45,537 nt of DNA, taken from assembly GCA_964367585.1 (NCBI GenBank), contig CAYIYH010000013.1, forward strand, positions 1-45,537, given 5' to 3'. Numbering within the stretch: the first letter of the stretch is position 1; every line of letters starts with the position of its first letter. The position numbers and the translations under genes were made by a program. Source of the stretch: CAYJGJ01 sp964367585. GTDB lineage: Bacteria > Bacillota > Clostridia > Peptostreptococcales > Anaerovoracaceae. Of the stretch, positions 1 to 8,321 are shown piece by piece. A model generated the notes under the pieces. It was not told the DNA's origin and made no database searches. It saw nothing but the letters and a program-made list of their open reading frames with translations.

Positions 1-29
1 AAAACTTGTTTTTTTGCGATTAAACTCAT
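1..29 (-). CDS. 5' end of an unidentified gene (truncated by window edge)
   Basis: Reading the minus strand, an ATG at 29-27 opens a frame that begins MSLIAKKQV and runs off the window edge. A GGAAG ribosome-binding sequence lies just upstream. It starts 14 bases after the stop of the GntP-type permease gene and is probably co-transcribed with it. Nine residues do not allow a family assignment. Confidence 0.45.
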
Positions 30-43
30 AAAAATTCACTTCC

Positions 44-1366
44 TTATATGATACCTATAGTAGCCATGATAATACAAACAATAGTTAAGATTATTGGTGT
101 AATAACAGTTAAAGGCAATACGTGTTTATATGAACCTTTTATGCTAACACCACATACTGATGCCATTGAAATAAAAGTAGCGCAATGAGGCAGTGTGTCA
201 AGACCACAACTAGCAATTACCATAAGCCTATGGAAAGCTTCGGGGTTAATTCCTAATTCTAGATAACTAGGTAGCATAGTATTTGCAAAAATTTGAAGTC
301 CGCCTAGTGCAGTCCCGGTAATTCCTGCTACAATATTAACAGCGATGGCTCCGGAAACATATGGATTAAATGTATCAGATATTCCCATTGCAAAGTCTAC
401 GAAGTATTGGAATCCAGCTGCTTGTTGTACTACAGCAGCAAAGCCCATTACACCGGCAGTAAGGAATAAAGGATTGATACTAGACCAGAATCCTGTCGAG
501 AATGTTTTTAAGTTTTGACCTTTTAAAATATTGAAGTTCAAAAGAACAACTAATGCTATAGCAAGTAGTAAAGATGTATTAATGCTATCTACTGTTGACA
601 TTACACTTTTCAATAAAAGCATTGACAAAATTACTGCTAAAAGTGGAATTACAGAAGTAATAAAAGAAGGCAATTTTTTACCGCTAGCTTCGAAATCTTC
701 TTTTGCGTCAGTACCAGAAAGTACATATCCATTTCCTTTTGCTGTTTCTTTTTTTGCTGCATATGTAACGTAGATAGAACCAATAATAAGGCCTATTATT
801 CCCGCAGTGATACCCATAATAGGTGCAGCATAAGCGTCAGTAGCTAATGCAGTATTTGTTAGTAGTGCATTTGTGCTTGTTGGGTTTCCTGGAAGGCAAA
901 GTGTTAAAGTTACAGATGCAAATAAGAAAATACCAGGCATTAATTCTTTCGTGATATTTGATTTTTTGAATAAAGGAACTGCTACAGGGTATACTGCGAA
1001 AATAATAACAAACGCGGAGATACCTCCCATTGCCATTAAAAGAGTAACCAAGATGCAGGCTACGGGAGCCCATTTAGCTCCAAAGATTTTGAATAGCTTA
1101 GTTGCGACAGCTTCTGCAGATCCACTCACTTTCATGAGTTCGCCGTATCCGGCAGCTAAACCGAAAAGTAAGAAATAACTCCCTGCAAAGTTTCTCATTC
1201 CCTCCGAGAAGCTTACAGAGTAAGATTCCCAAAACGGCATAGAGTTAGTTAAAATTACAATAGCAGATGAAATAAGAGCCGCAACAAAGGCGTTGACTCC
1301 TTTGTAACTCAAAAAGATAAGTGTGGTTATAGCAAGTAATAATCCAATTATGCCTAAAAATTCCAT
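44..1366 (-). CDS. GntP-family-like permease
   Basis: This is a 440-residue, almost wholly hydrophobic protein with about twelve predicted membrane segments. Its length and the glycine-rich segments FGLAAGYGELM and LCLPGNPTSTN fit the GntP/citrate-proton-symporter (ion transporter) superfamily, whose members import gluconate, other hydroxy acids or dicarboxylates. The substrate cannot be read from the sequence. An AAGGAG ribosome site lies 8 bases before the ATG. The gene is transcribed away from the binding-protein/HTH pair at 1695-4294, and their shared upstream region carries four phased TGACA boxes. Those neighbours may therefore sense the substrate and control this permease; that link is an inference. 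A second gene appears to follow at the window edge. Confidence 0.8.
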   Translation of the reverse strand: MEFLGIIGLLLAITTLIFLSYKGVNAFVAALISSAIVILTNSMPFWESYSVSFSEGMRNFAGSYFLLFGLAAGYGELMKVSGSAEAVATKLFKIFGAKWAPVACILVTLLMAMGGISAFVIIFAVYPVAVPLFKKSNITKELMPGIFLFASVTLTLCLPGNPTSTNALLTNTALATDAYAAPIMGITAGIIGLIIGSIYVTYAAKKETAKGNGYVLSGTDAKEDFEASGKKLPSFITSVIPLLAVILSMLLLKSVMSTVDSINTSLLLAIALVVLLNFNILKGQNLKTFSTGFWSSINPLFLTAGVMGFAAVVQQAAGFQYFVDFAMGISDTFNPYVSGAIAVNIVAGITGTALGGLQIFANTMLPSYLELGINPEAFHRLMVIASCGLDTLPHCATFISMASVCGVSIKGSYKHVLPLTVITPIILTIVCIIMATIGII

Positions 1367-1477
1367 AATAATTCTCCTTTCACTATTTATTATGATATAT
1401 AATTCTACTTATTCGAATTATGTTATAATATTAGCAGAATATTATTAGATGTAATATAGGTTGTAGGGCTTTGTCAA

Positions 1478-1537
1478 TGACAGACAGAATGGCAAGTAGT
1501 GACAAATGATTGACAATTGGTCATTGGATAGGTGACA
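1478..1537. promoter_or_regulatory. Four helically phased TGACA boxes (candidate operator array)
   Basis: TGACA occurs on the plus strand at 1478, 1500, 1511 and 1533. The spacings are 22, 11 and 22 bases, so all four would face the same side of the helix. The first box also forms a dyad with TGTCA at 1472-1476. The last box overlaps the -35 element of the rightward promoter. The array lies in the 328-base gap between the divergent permease and regulator genes, as expected for an operator of the HTH protein at 2846-4294. Binding is an inference. Confidence 0.5.
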
Positions 1538-1560
1538 ACAGAAGGTTTTTTTCATATAAT
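1532..1560 (+). promoter_or_regulatory. Sigma-A promoter for the binding-protein/HTH pair
   Basis: GTGACA (1532-1537) is followed after 17 bases by a perfect TATAAT (1555-1560). Transcription would start about 125 bases before the ATG at 1695, leaving a long AT-rich leader in which no clear structure is seen. Confidence 0.6.
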
Positions 1561-1694
1561 TAGGGAAGAAAATTATTTTATACTAAATATTTCAAAGTAA
1601 ATTTGTCAAATGGCTGAGTAATGATGCTAAATGCACGATATGTAGTTCAAATAATAAAAACAAACTATTAAAATTAAAATGAGGATTAAAATAA

Positions 1695-2831
1695 ATGAAG
1701 AGTATTATTAAAGTAGGAAACAGTGCGGCTACTTCTGGAATATTTGCAACGACGGGGGATCCAATCGTTGCGGGTATAAAAGCATATTTTGACATGGTGA
1801 ATAAGGAAGAAATCGTACAGAAATATAGTTTTGAATTATGCCATATAGATGATGAATATAATCCCGAAAAAGCAGTAGAAGTTTTTAATGAACTAGTCAA
1901 TAAAGACAAGGTTTTTGCTTTTGTTTCACATTTTGGTGCGCCTGTAGTAAGATCCACTTTGCCGTTGATGAAAGAAAAAGGAATGCCAATTGTAGGATTT
2001 GCTACAGGTATTGGTGAATTATACTACGATGGCAATGATAATGAAATGTCTAATGCATTCCCAATTCAACCTATATATATTACCGAAGGTCGTGCAATGG
2101 TGGCAAGAATTGTTTCTATGAATCAAAACAAGAGTATCACAAAAATAGGAATTATATATATGGATGAAGATACGGGACATGACATAAAAAATGGTGTAGA
2201 GATCCAGTCTAATATATTAGGGATAGATTGTGAATTTCAAATGGTTTCAAAAGATATGTCAAACTTAGAGGCTTGTGTAAAAAAGATAAACAAAGAAGAT
2301 ATTGATTTTATAGTGGTAGGTTCATCTCAAGCCTATTTTTCAACGATAATTGAATCTCTCCAAAAAAATCAGAATAAAAAATCCGTCATGACTACATATT
2401 TAAATTCTATTATTACGATTGCATACAAGACCTCAAAAGTCCTCAACGACTCTTTCGAAATATATGCTTTAAGTTGGTTGAATTATGATGAGAAAAGATC
2501 CGTAAACTTAGAGTTGGCATCTGAGTATCTTTCGGATTATGCTATGAATGGATATGCTCATTGTGGATGGATATGTGCACATTTTTTTGTAGAAGGAATT
2601 AGACGGCTTGGCGATTTAGACCTTACATATGAGAATTATATAAAGGCAATGGAATCCGAGGATTTTGATATCCCGTTTGGCGGAAAAGTGTCATATAAAA
2701 ATGGAAAAAGATTAGGAACAGCAGAAATGAGTCTTGTAAAATTAGATCTTTCCTTTCCAACGGGGTGGCGTCCGGTAGATGGACTTAGGAGTTTTTCGGA
2801 ATTGCTAATGACGAATGAGTTTTATTCTTAA
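1695..2831 (+). CDS. Leu/Ile/Val-binding-protein-fold protein without signal peptide (probable cytosolic sensor)
   Basis: The 378-residue protein resembles the type I periplasmic binding proteins of branched-chain amino acid and amide importers (Peripla_BP_6 type). Features are an early glycine-rich strand-loop (residues 5-25), a D-D-E-Y-N-P segment followed by helical repeats, and the two-lobe length. The N-terminus (MKSIIKVGNSAATSG) begins directly at the first strand, with no signal peptide or lipobox. No in-frame upstream start would add one. Secreted members need such a leader, so this one should stay in the cytosol, like the Pseudomonas amide sensor AmiC. No permease or ATPase genes adjoin it. 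It ends 14 bases before an HTH regulator gene, so a ligand-sensing partnership is likely but unproven. Confidence 0.75.
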   Translation: MKSIIKVGNSAATSGIFATTGDPIVAGIKAYFDMVNKEEIVQKYSFELCHIDDEYNPEKAVEVFNELVNKDKVFAFVSHFGAPVVRSTLPLMKEKGMPIVGFATGIGELYYDGNDNEMSNAFPIQPIYITEGRAMVARIVSMNQNKSITKIGIIYMDEDTGHDIKNGVEIQSNILGIDCEFQMVSKDMSNLEACVKKINKEDIDFIVVGSSQAYFSTIIESLQKNQNKKSVMTTYLNSIITIAYKTSKVLNDSFEIYALSWLNYDEKRSVNLELASEYLSDYAMNGYAHCGWICAHFFVEGIRRLGDLDLTYENYIKAMESEDFDIPFGGKVSYKNGKRLGTAEMSLVKLDLSFPTGWRPVDGLRSFSELLMTNEFYS

Positions 2832-2845
2832 AATAGGGGTAAATT

Positions 2846-4294
2846 ATGATATTTTCAAAAAAACTCGATATTATAATGAAAATTACTAATACTTCGAATA
2901 TTGCCCTTGCTAAGCACCTTGTTTTTGACCCTTCATATATAAGCAAACTCAGGAATGGAACGAGGACACTAAGTAGTGATAATGAATACATAATGCCAAT
3001 TTCTAAGTATTTAGCTAAGAACTGTGATAGTGAAGAAAAAAATAACTTATTGAGGAAGGCATTAGGTGATGAGTTTGAGTATAGCACGGATACGTACGAA
3101 AACATTTATAAATTCCTGTGTGATAAAAGTGGAAACCTAAATGCTGAAATAACTTTACTAGATTTATCAGAGTTGTCTTCTTCGAAAAAAAATAAGAATG
3201 ATGAACAAAATTTGTTATGCTTTTATGGAGACGAGGGTAGGACTGATGCAATGTGTGCATTGTTCAGTAATGCCATCGAGATGAATGAAAATCCACTATT
3301 ATTATTCTTTAGTGATGAGCGAGCCGCTTGGACTGAGGAATTTACTTGCAAATGGAATAAGTTAATGTGGCAAGTAATTGCTAATGGTGGAAGGATCAAT
3401 GTAATTCACAAAATTAGTAATGACATTGATGAAATGTTTGATACAATCTTGAGATGGTTGCCTTTTTATGCTACAGGTGCTATTGGAGCATATTATTATC
3501 CAAAGCTCCGAGATGGAATATATAAGAGGTCACTTTCGGTATTAGTAGCTAATGCTGCAACTTTTTCTACATCCATTGGAATGCAAGATACAGTAAGTCC
3601 AACTTTCTTGACAACGGAATTGCCAGCAGTGAATGCATTTACTGATGAATTCTACAGTTATCTTTCACTTTGTAAGCCGTTGATAGAATTTTTCGATCCG
3701 ATGAATGATAAGTACGAGGATATTCTTGCTCAATATACGCATAAGAAAAATCGAGGAATCTTGAAATCCTCTGGGTTGCCGATTATGACCATGCCGGAAG
3801 ATGTAATAACAGAAATTTCTTCTAGTAATAGTATGGAGATTTTCCAACATAAATATTTTACGAATAAAATTACTAGTGATGGGGATGAATCAGAAACTAT
3901 TCATATTATTTGTTTGGATGAGATAGAAAATATATTGGAAGGGAAAACCTATGTTGCTAGTTCGACACTTGGTAATCAAAATGATATGAATTATACACCT
4001 TCACAGTATAAGAGACATTTGGAAAACATCGTTGAACTGCTACGTAATATTGATAGATTTTCTGTCTATATCGATGATAATAAACCCAATAATTTAACAT
4101 TACATGTTTTTGAGGACAACGAAACCTTTATTTTTAATGAGGTTAAAGGTGGCAATTTTTTCAAGATAACCGAAAAAAATACAACAGAAGCCTTCTGGGA
4201 GTACATGAACTACATGGTAGATAGTCTGGAAAAGAAGCAAGACAAAGAAGCAACTATAAATAGATTAAATGAAATTATCGGGCGGATAAATTAA
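2846..4294 (+). CDS. HTH transcriptional regulator with large unknown C-terminal domain
   Basis: The protein has 482 residues. Residues 1-60 look like a divergent XRE-type helix-turn-helix, with the recognition-helix-like stretch DPSYISKLRNGTRTLS. Residues 130-470 match no domain that I recognise; they are mixed alpha/beta, rich in aromatic and acidic residues, and lack membrane segments. The gene lies 14 bases after the cytosolic binding-protein gene, with a GGGG-type ribosome site in the gap, and a terminator follows. The arrangement suggests that the upstream protein presents a ligand to this DNA-binding protein. The phased TGACA boxes at 1478-1537 are the likely target. The regulator call is fairly secure; the mechanism is inferred. 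Confidence 0.65.
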   Translation: MIFSKKLDIIMKITNTSNIALAKHLVFDPSYISKLRNGTRTLSSDNEYIMPISKYLAKNCDSEEKNNLLRKALGDEFEYSTDTYENIYKFLCDKSGNLNAEITLLDLSELSSSKKNKNDEQNLLCFYGDEGRTDAMCALFSNAIEMNENPLLLFFSDERAAWTEEFTCKWNKLMWQVIANGGRINVIHKISNDIDEMFDTILRWLPFYATGAIGAYYYPKLRDGIYKRSLSVLVANAATFSTSIGMQDTVSPTFLTTELPAVNAFTDEFYSYLSLCKPLIEFFDPMNDKYEDILAQYTHKKNRGILKSSGLPIMTMPEDVITEISSSNSMEIFQHKYFTNKITSDGDESETIHIICLDEIENILEGKTYVASSTLGNQNDMNYTPSQYKRHLENIVELLRNIDRFSVYIDDNKPNNLTLHVFEDNETFIFNEVKGGNFFKITEKNTTEAFWEYMNYMVDSLEKKQDKEATINRLNEIIGRIN

Positions 4295-4323
4295 TAATTC
4301 AGTGATTGTAGTATTATTCTGAT

Positions 4324-4370
4324 AAAAGACTATTGATTTTAGAAAAACCTTTGTCGATAGTCTTTTTTCT
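4324..4370 (+). terminator. Rho-independent terminator after the HTH gene
   Basis: AAAAGACTAT (4324-4333) pairs with ATAGTCTTTT (4357-4366) and continues into a T run. The A-rich left arm means it could also stop minus-strand transcripts of the metallophosphoesterase gene. Confidence 0.75.
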
Positions 4371-4388
4371 TGTTTGGATCCATAACCA

Positions 4389-5342
4389 TTAATCAATATT
4401 AATGTTAAACTTCGATATTTCGGGTATGACCATGAATCTAGCGGAGATCCTTGTAGTGCCAATCCCTGTATTGACGTAAATATATGGATTTTTACCAACT
4501 AGCCACTCATTTTTTAATCCTTCTAATGATTTTTCGTATTTTGAATTTAATGTGGTTTCTTTTAATGCGTAATCATTAAGAATTGGTAAAAACGGACTTT
4601 CTGGCACTAACTTATTAAGTCCACTATTATATCTCGAAGAGAGTGCTGTTTCATTTAGTGCGTATTCATTAATTGCTGGGATAAATGGTACATCGATTTG
4701 TCCGCCATGAGTGTGTCCACATAGCACCAAATCATAATTTGTAATTGGATAGTTTATGATCGCATCAGGTTCATGTGACAAAAATATGCTGTAATCTATA
4801 TTGTAGTAACTTGTGTAAGGCATCACAGGAGTTCCCATAATAGAATCGTCAATTCCTGTTAATAGTATTTTTTTTCCATCTTCTGTTGCAAGTACTATGT
4901 TTTCATTTGTTAATAGTGTAAACCCGCCACTTGTTATAATATCTTCGTGATCCCATACTGCCTCACCACCATAGTCGCGATTTCCTCTAACTGATATTTT
5001 CCCAATTCTTGCATCTATTCTGTTGAGTTCATACACTATCGTCTCATTATCGCTATAGTAATCATATTGGTCGTATAAATCACCCGTAAATATAACAATA
5101 TCGGGCTCAAGAGAGTTAATTTCATCGACAATTTGAGAAAGCTCATCGCTTTTAAAGTCCGGTTTAAAATGAGTGTCGGAAAACTGGACTATTATTAAAT
5201 CACTAGTTTCTTCAATTATGCTTAAATCTACTTCATTAATAGTTAATCGGTATGGCTCTATCTCAAATGCATATACGGTTAAAGATAGTATGACTAAACA
5301 AATTGCAAATGCAATTTGCTTTATAATTGTTTTGATTTTCAT
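4389..5342 (-). CDS. Membrane-anchored calcineurin-like metallophosphoesterase with internal duplication
   Basis: The 317-residue protein has one N-terminal hydrophobic segment (about residues 7-25) and then an exported phosphoesterase domain of the YkuE type. The metal-site motifs are in order: FSDTHF (54-59), GDLYD (87-91), GNRD (120-123), SHEPD (189-193) and GHTHGGQ (209-215). Known relatives hydrolyse phosphoesters such as UDP-sugar lipids; the substrate here is unknown. The usual GNH(D/E) histidine is an arginine. After the last motif, a 31-residue segment is duplicated in tandem (219-249 and 250-280), making the protein longer than typical relatives. An AAGGAA ribosome site precedes the ATG. 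The gene is alone, convergent with the HTH gene. Confidence 0.85.
   Translation of the reverse strand: MKIKTIIKQIAFAICLVILSLTVYAFEIEPYRLTINEVDLSIIEETSDLIIVQFSDTHFKPDFKSDELSQIVDEINSLEPDIVIFTGDLYDQYDYYSDNETIVYELNRIDARIGKISVRGNRDYGGEAVWDHEDIITSGGFTLLTNENIVLATEDGKKILLTGIDDSIMGTPVMPYTSYYNIDYSIFLSHEPDAIINYPITNYDLVLCGHTHGGQIDVPFIPAINEYALNETALSSRYNSGLNKLVPESPFLPILNDYALKETTLNSKYEKSLEGLKNEWLVGKNPYIYVNTGIGTTRISARFMVIPEISKFNINID
4503..4688 (-). repeat. Tandem in-gene duplication (two 93-bp units)
   Basis: The codons for residues 219-249 (4596-4688) and 250-280 (4503-4595) encode similar 31-residue units. Each begins PF(I/L)P, then N(E/D)YAL.ET.L.S.Y...L. About half of the residues are identical, so the duplication is not recent. 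Confidence 0.8.
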
Positions 5343-5481
5343 TTGAATCGTTCCTTTTAACTTTGCAATTATAACATATACAGGATGTCATCTCAATCGC
5401 AAATAAATAAAGAGTTATTATAGTTACGTAGCGCGTATATACTATCATTTTTGATAAATATTATTTACTTTTTAGGTATAA

Positions 5482-5517
5482 GTTGATATAGTTGAAGTAG
5501 TTAAAGTAGTTAAATTT
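5482..5517. repeat. Four tandem 9-bp repeats upstream of the flavoprotein operon
   Basis: GTTGATATA, GTTGAAGTA, GTTAAAGTA and GTTAAATTT follow each other without gaps at 5482-5517. The block ends 43 bases before the GTG start at 5561, where a promoter or regulator site would be expected. Confidence 0.6.
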
Positions 5518-5560
5518 GTAAAACTCATTCGAAGATAATTCATAAGTTAGGGGAATAATT

Positions 5561-6976
5561 GTGAACAAGAAATATGATTTAGCAATACTTGGTGCGGGAA
5601 GTGCAGGATTAGTTGCAGCTGCAACTGCATGCGGAATGGGAGCATCGGTTTTGTTAATCGAGAATAAGAAAATGGGTGGGGATTGCCTTAATTATGGATG
5701 CGTTCCAAGTAAGACATTCTTAAAATCATGTCGAATTGCAAGAAGCATAAAGAATTCACATCATTATGGAGTGTCTGTTCAAGAGAGTACTCCCTCACTA
5801 GAAGATATTGTGGATAGGGTTCAATCGATTATTGCCGAGATTGCGCCTCATGACTCAGTAGAACGCTTTACAAAACTTGGTGCGGATGTAATACTTGGAC
5901 ATGGAGAAATTATCTCCAAGAACTCTGTAAAAGTCGATGAGCAAGTTTATGAAGCAAGAAGAATTATTATAGCCACAGGCTCTACAGCAGAAGTGCCTCC
6001 AATTAAGGGCTTAAGTGATGTTGAATATCATACCAATGAAACTATTTTCAATTTAAGAACATTGCCGAGTAAAATGGTGGTTCTAGGAACTGGTCCCATA
6101 GGGTTAGAACTTGGACAGGGTTTTGCTTCATTGGGAAGTGATGTGCATGTCATTGGAAGATCCCCAGGGTTATTCCCAAAAGACGAACCCGAAGTTTCTG
6201 AATTAATGATTGATGTACTAAAAAAAGATGGATTATCATTGCATTTAGAATCTAAGATTATCTCAATAAGAGAGGAAAATGGACAAAAGATTGTCGATAT
6301 AGAGGAAAATGATGAAGTAAAAAGCATCTCATGTGATGTGTTACTGGTTGCATTAGGAAGAAAGGCAAACACGCAAAATATTGGACTAGAAAAAGTTGGT
6401 ATTCAAACAGATAAAAGAGGATTTATTACTGTGAATGAAAAGCTGCAAACTTCTCTTTCGAATATTTACGCTTGTGGAGATGTTTGCGGAAAATATATGT
6501 TCACACACATGGCAGGTTATGAAGCTGTAGTAGCTGTAAAAAATTCACTAATTGCACCTATTTTTAAAACATCCTATCACAATGTAGCTTGGACTACTTA
6601 TACTTCACCTGAGATTGCTCATGTTGGATTATTGGAAAAAGAAGCAACGAAACCGGGAGTATACACTCAGATTATAGACATATCCGACAATGATAGAGCT
6701 AAAGCCGAAGATGATAGGAACGGATTCGTAAAACTAATCCTCGATAAAAAAGGCACTGTTATAGGAGCTACTGTAGTCAGTACAAAAGCCGGAGAACTTA
6801 TAGCTCCATTGTCAATGATGGTAACCCAAAAGTCAAAATTATCTTCTGTAATGGGAGTTATATACTCGTATCCAGTACAGGGTGAAATAATAAAAACCAT
6901 GGCTTCGAATGATTTTAAGAATCGAGTAAAACCGTGGCAGAAGTCACTTGTAAGAATGATAGCAAACAGGAGGTAA
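5561..6976 (+). CDS. MerA-like FAD/NAD(P) disulfide oxidoreductase of unknown substrate
   Basis: This is a 471-residue class I flavoprotein disulfide reductase. It has an N-terminal FAD motif (GAGSAG, 11-16), the redox-active pair C42/C47 in GGDCLNYGCVPSK, a central NAD(P) motif (GTGPIGLELGQ), the second FAD motif (YACGDV) and a dimerisation domain. At the usual HPT active-site histidine it has Y437 (YSYPVQGE), as in mercuric reductase. It lacks the C-terminal vicinal cysteines of MerA, so mercury reduction is unlikely. The start is GTG with an AGGGG site. It heads the operon, four bases before a CDP-alcohol phosphatidyltransferase gene. Similar flavoproteins are known next to or fused with TVP38/VTT proteins, and one follows here. 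Confidence 0.85.
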   Translation: MNKKYDLAILGAGSAGLVAAATACGMGASVLLIENKKMGGDCLNYGCVPSKTFLKSCRIARSIKNSHHYGVSVQESTPSLEDIVDRVQSIIAEIAPHDSVERFTKLGADVILGHGEIISKNSVKVDEQVYEARRIIIATGSTAEVPPIKGLSDVEYHTNETIFNLRTLPSKMVVLGTGPIGLELGQGFASLGSDVHVIGRSPGLFPKDEPEVSELMIDVLKKDGLSLHLESKIISIREENGQKIVDIEENDEVKSISCDVLLVALGRKANTQNIGLEKVGIQTDKRGFITVNEKLQTSLSNIYACGDVCGKYMFTHMAGYEAVVAVKNSLIAPIFKTSYHNVAWTTYTSPEIAHVGLLEKEATKPGVYTQIIDISDNDRAKAEDDRNGFVKLILDKKGTVIGATVVSTKAGELIAPLSMMVTQKSKLSSVMGVIYSYPVQGEIIKTMASNDFKNRVKPWQKSLVRMIANRR

Positions 6977-6980
6977 TGTA

Positions 6981-7577
6981 ATGCTTGATACACGGGCAAG
7001 GCGATATTTCCAAAAAGCATTCGACGTGACAGCGAACTTTCTTAAACTAATAAATTTGCACCCTAACGTGGTTACGATTATCGCTTTCATCCTGGGCATG
7101 GTTGCTTTCGTATTTTTAATATATGAACTTCCACTCTATTCACTTTTATTTTTGTGGTTATCGGGAATCTTTGATGTACTAGATGGAACGGTCGCGAGAC
7201 TTACAGGAAAAAGCTCTAAAATAGGTGCATATCTTGATATGCTATTCGATAGAATGATTGAATGTGCAATAATACTGGGTTTCTATTTCTTTTTGCCTCA
7301 GTTTGCGCTGAGCTATCTCCTATTTTTTACGGGAATGATTTTCAATTTCACAACATTTGTTTTGGCAGGTGCGTTATTTGAAAACAATGGGTCCAAAAGT
7401 ATGCACTATGATATTGGTCTAGTTGAGCGCACAGAATGGTTCATCTTTATTAGCGTGATGATGATTTTTCCATCTACCGTACCAGTAGTTTTAAATATAT
7501 TTAATGCACTTATGGTAATAACCGGTTTATTGAGAATAATAAGAATCATTAAGCATGAAAAATCCTCAAATGAATAA
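6981..7577 (+). CDS. CDP-alcohol phosphatidyltransferase (YnjF-like)
   Basis: The 198-residue integral membrane enzyme carries the full family signature around residues 65-91 (D-x2-DG-x2-AR, then G-x3-D-x3-D), seen as DVLDGTVAR and later GAYLDMLFD. These aspartates bind the metal and transfer a phosphatidyl group from a CDP-lipid to an alcohol. The acceptor alcohol is not evident. About five hydrophobic segments follow. E. coli YnjF is a family member encoded beside ynjBCD, and the same kind of partners occur here. The start lies 4 bases after the flavoprotein stop, with the ribosome site AGGAGG inside the end of that gene, indicating tight coupling. Confidence 0.85.
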   Translation: MLDTRARRYFQKAFDVTANFLKLINLHPNVVTIIAFILGMVAFVFLIYELPLYSLLFLWLSGIFDVLDGTVARLTGKSSKIGAYLDMLFDRMIECAIILGFYFFLPQFALSYLLFFTGMIFNFTTFVLAGALFENNGSKSMHYDIGLVERTEWFIFISVMMIFPSTVPVVLNIFNALMVITGLLRIIRIIKHEKSSNE

Positions 7578-7616
7578 TTGATATATAGTAGAGATGGAAA
7601 GGATTTGTGGATATAA

Positions 7617-8306
7617 ATGAAAAAGAAAACTATGATTAAAATCGGCATTCTAGTACTAATAATTGTTTTGGTTTTTATGTTTAGAGATTACTTAGATGTC
7701 GACCGGATGACAAATATGCTAAATAGTTTGAGAAATAATCCGTTTGCACCTGTTATTTATGTGCTAATTTACTCTGTCGCAGTGACCTTCATTGTTCCTG
7801 CCGGAGCATTAACTCTCCTGTCTGCTCCATTGTTTGGATTTTGGGGAGGATTGATTGTTACGACAATCGGTGCAAACTTAGGATGCCATATGTCATTTTG
7901 GTTGGGGCGATTACTGGGAGAAGACGCGGTCAGAAAATTAATTAAATCGGGATCGTTTATCGAAAAAGCAAGCACTCAGGTACAAAAAAACGGATTTGTT
8001 TTCATGATGTATATCAGGCTTATTCCGTTATTCCCATTTGCCGCAGTAAATTACTTGTCTGCAATAATAGGAGTCAAATATCGTGATTATACGATAGCAA
8101 CTTTTCTAGGGATGTTGCCTGGCAGTGTTGTATATGTTTATCTTGCACATAGTGCTACAAATGTTGCGGATAACCCACTTGGAGTAGTCGTATCAATCGC
8201 AGTGTTAGTTGTTTTTACGCTCATAGTCACGTTAGTGAAAAAGAAGACAGACCAAAGAGAATCTCTTGCAAATAAGCAAGAAGATTCAGGTGATAATGCA
8301 AAATAG
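7617..8306 (+). CDS. VTT/TVP38-TMEM64 family membrane protein (YdjX/YdjZ-like)
   Basis: The 229-residue membrane protein has an N-terminal anchor (6-22) and a VTT-type core. Diagnostic stretches are the glycine-rich re-entrant segment (TIGANLGCHMSFWLGRLLGE) and RLIPLFPFAAVNYLSAIIG. The superfamily includes DedA/TVP38 proteins, some of which flip or scramble lipids. Gene order places it with a phospholipid-synthesis enzyme and an ABC importer, as in E. coli, where ydjX and ydjZ neighbour ynjABCDEF. A lipid-handling role is therefore plausible. The C-terminus is charged and likely cytosolic. The ribosome site is weak, which fits coupling to the upstream gene. Confidence 0.85.
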   Translation: MKKKTMIKIGILVLIIVLVFMFRDYLDVDRMTNMLNSLRNNPFAPVIYVLIYSVAVTFIVPAGALTLLSAPLFGFWGGLIVTTIGANLGCHMSFWLGRLLGEDAVRKLIKSGSFIEKASTQVQKNGFVFMMYIRLIPLFPFAAVNYLSAIIGVKYRDYTIATFLGMLPGSVVYVYLAHSATNVADNPLGVVVSIAVLVVFTLIVTLVKKKTDQRESLANKQEDSGDNAK

Positions 8307-8321
8307 AAAGATGGAGTAATT

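Noticed and set aside
5561..6976. Mercuric reductase
   Set aside because: The N-terminal heavy-metal domain and C-terminal vicinal cysteines are missing, and no mer genes adjoin it.
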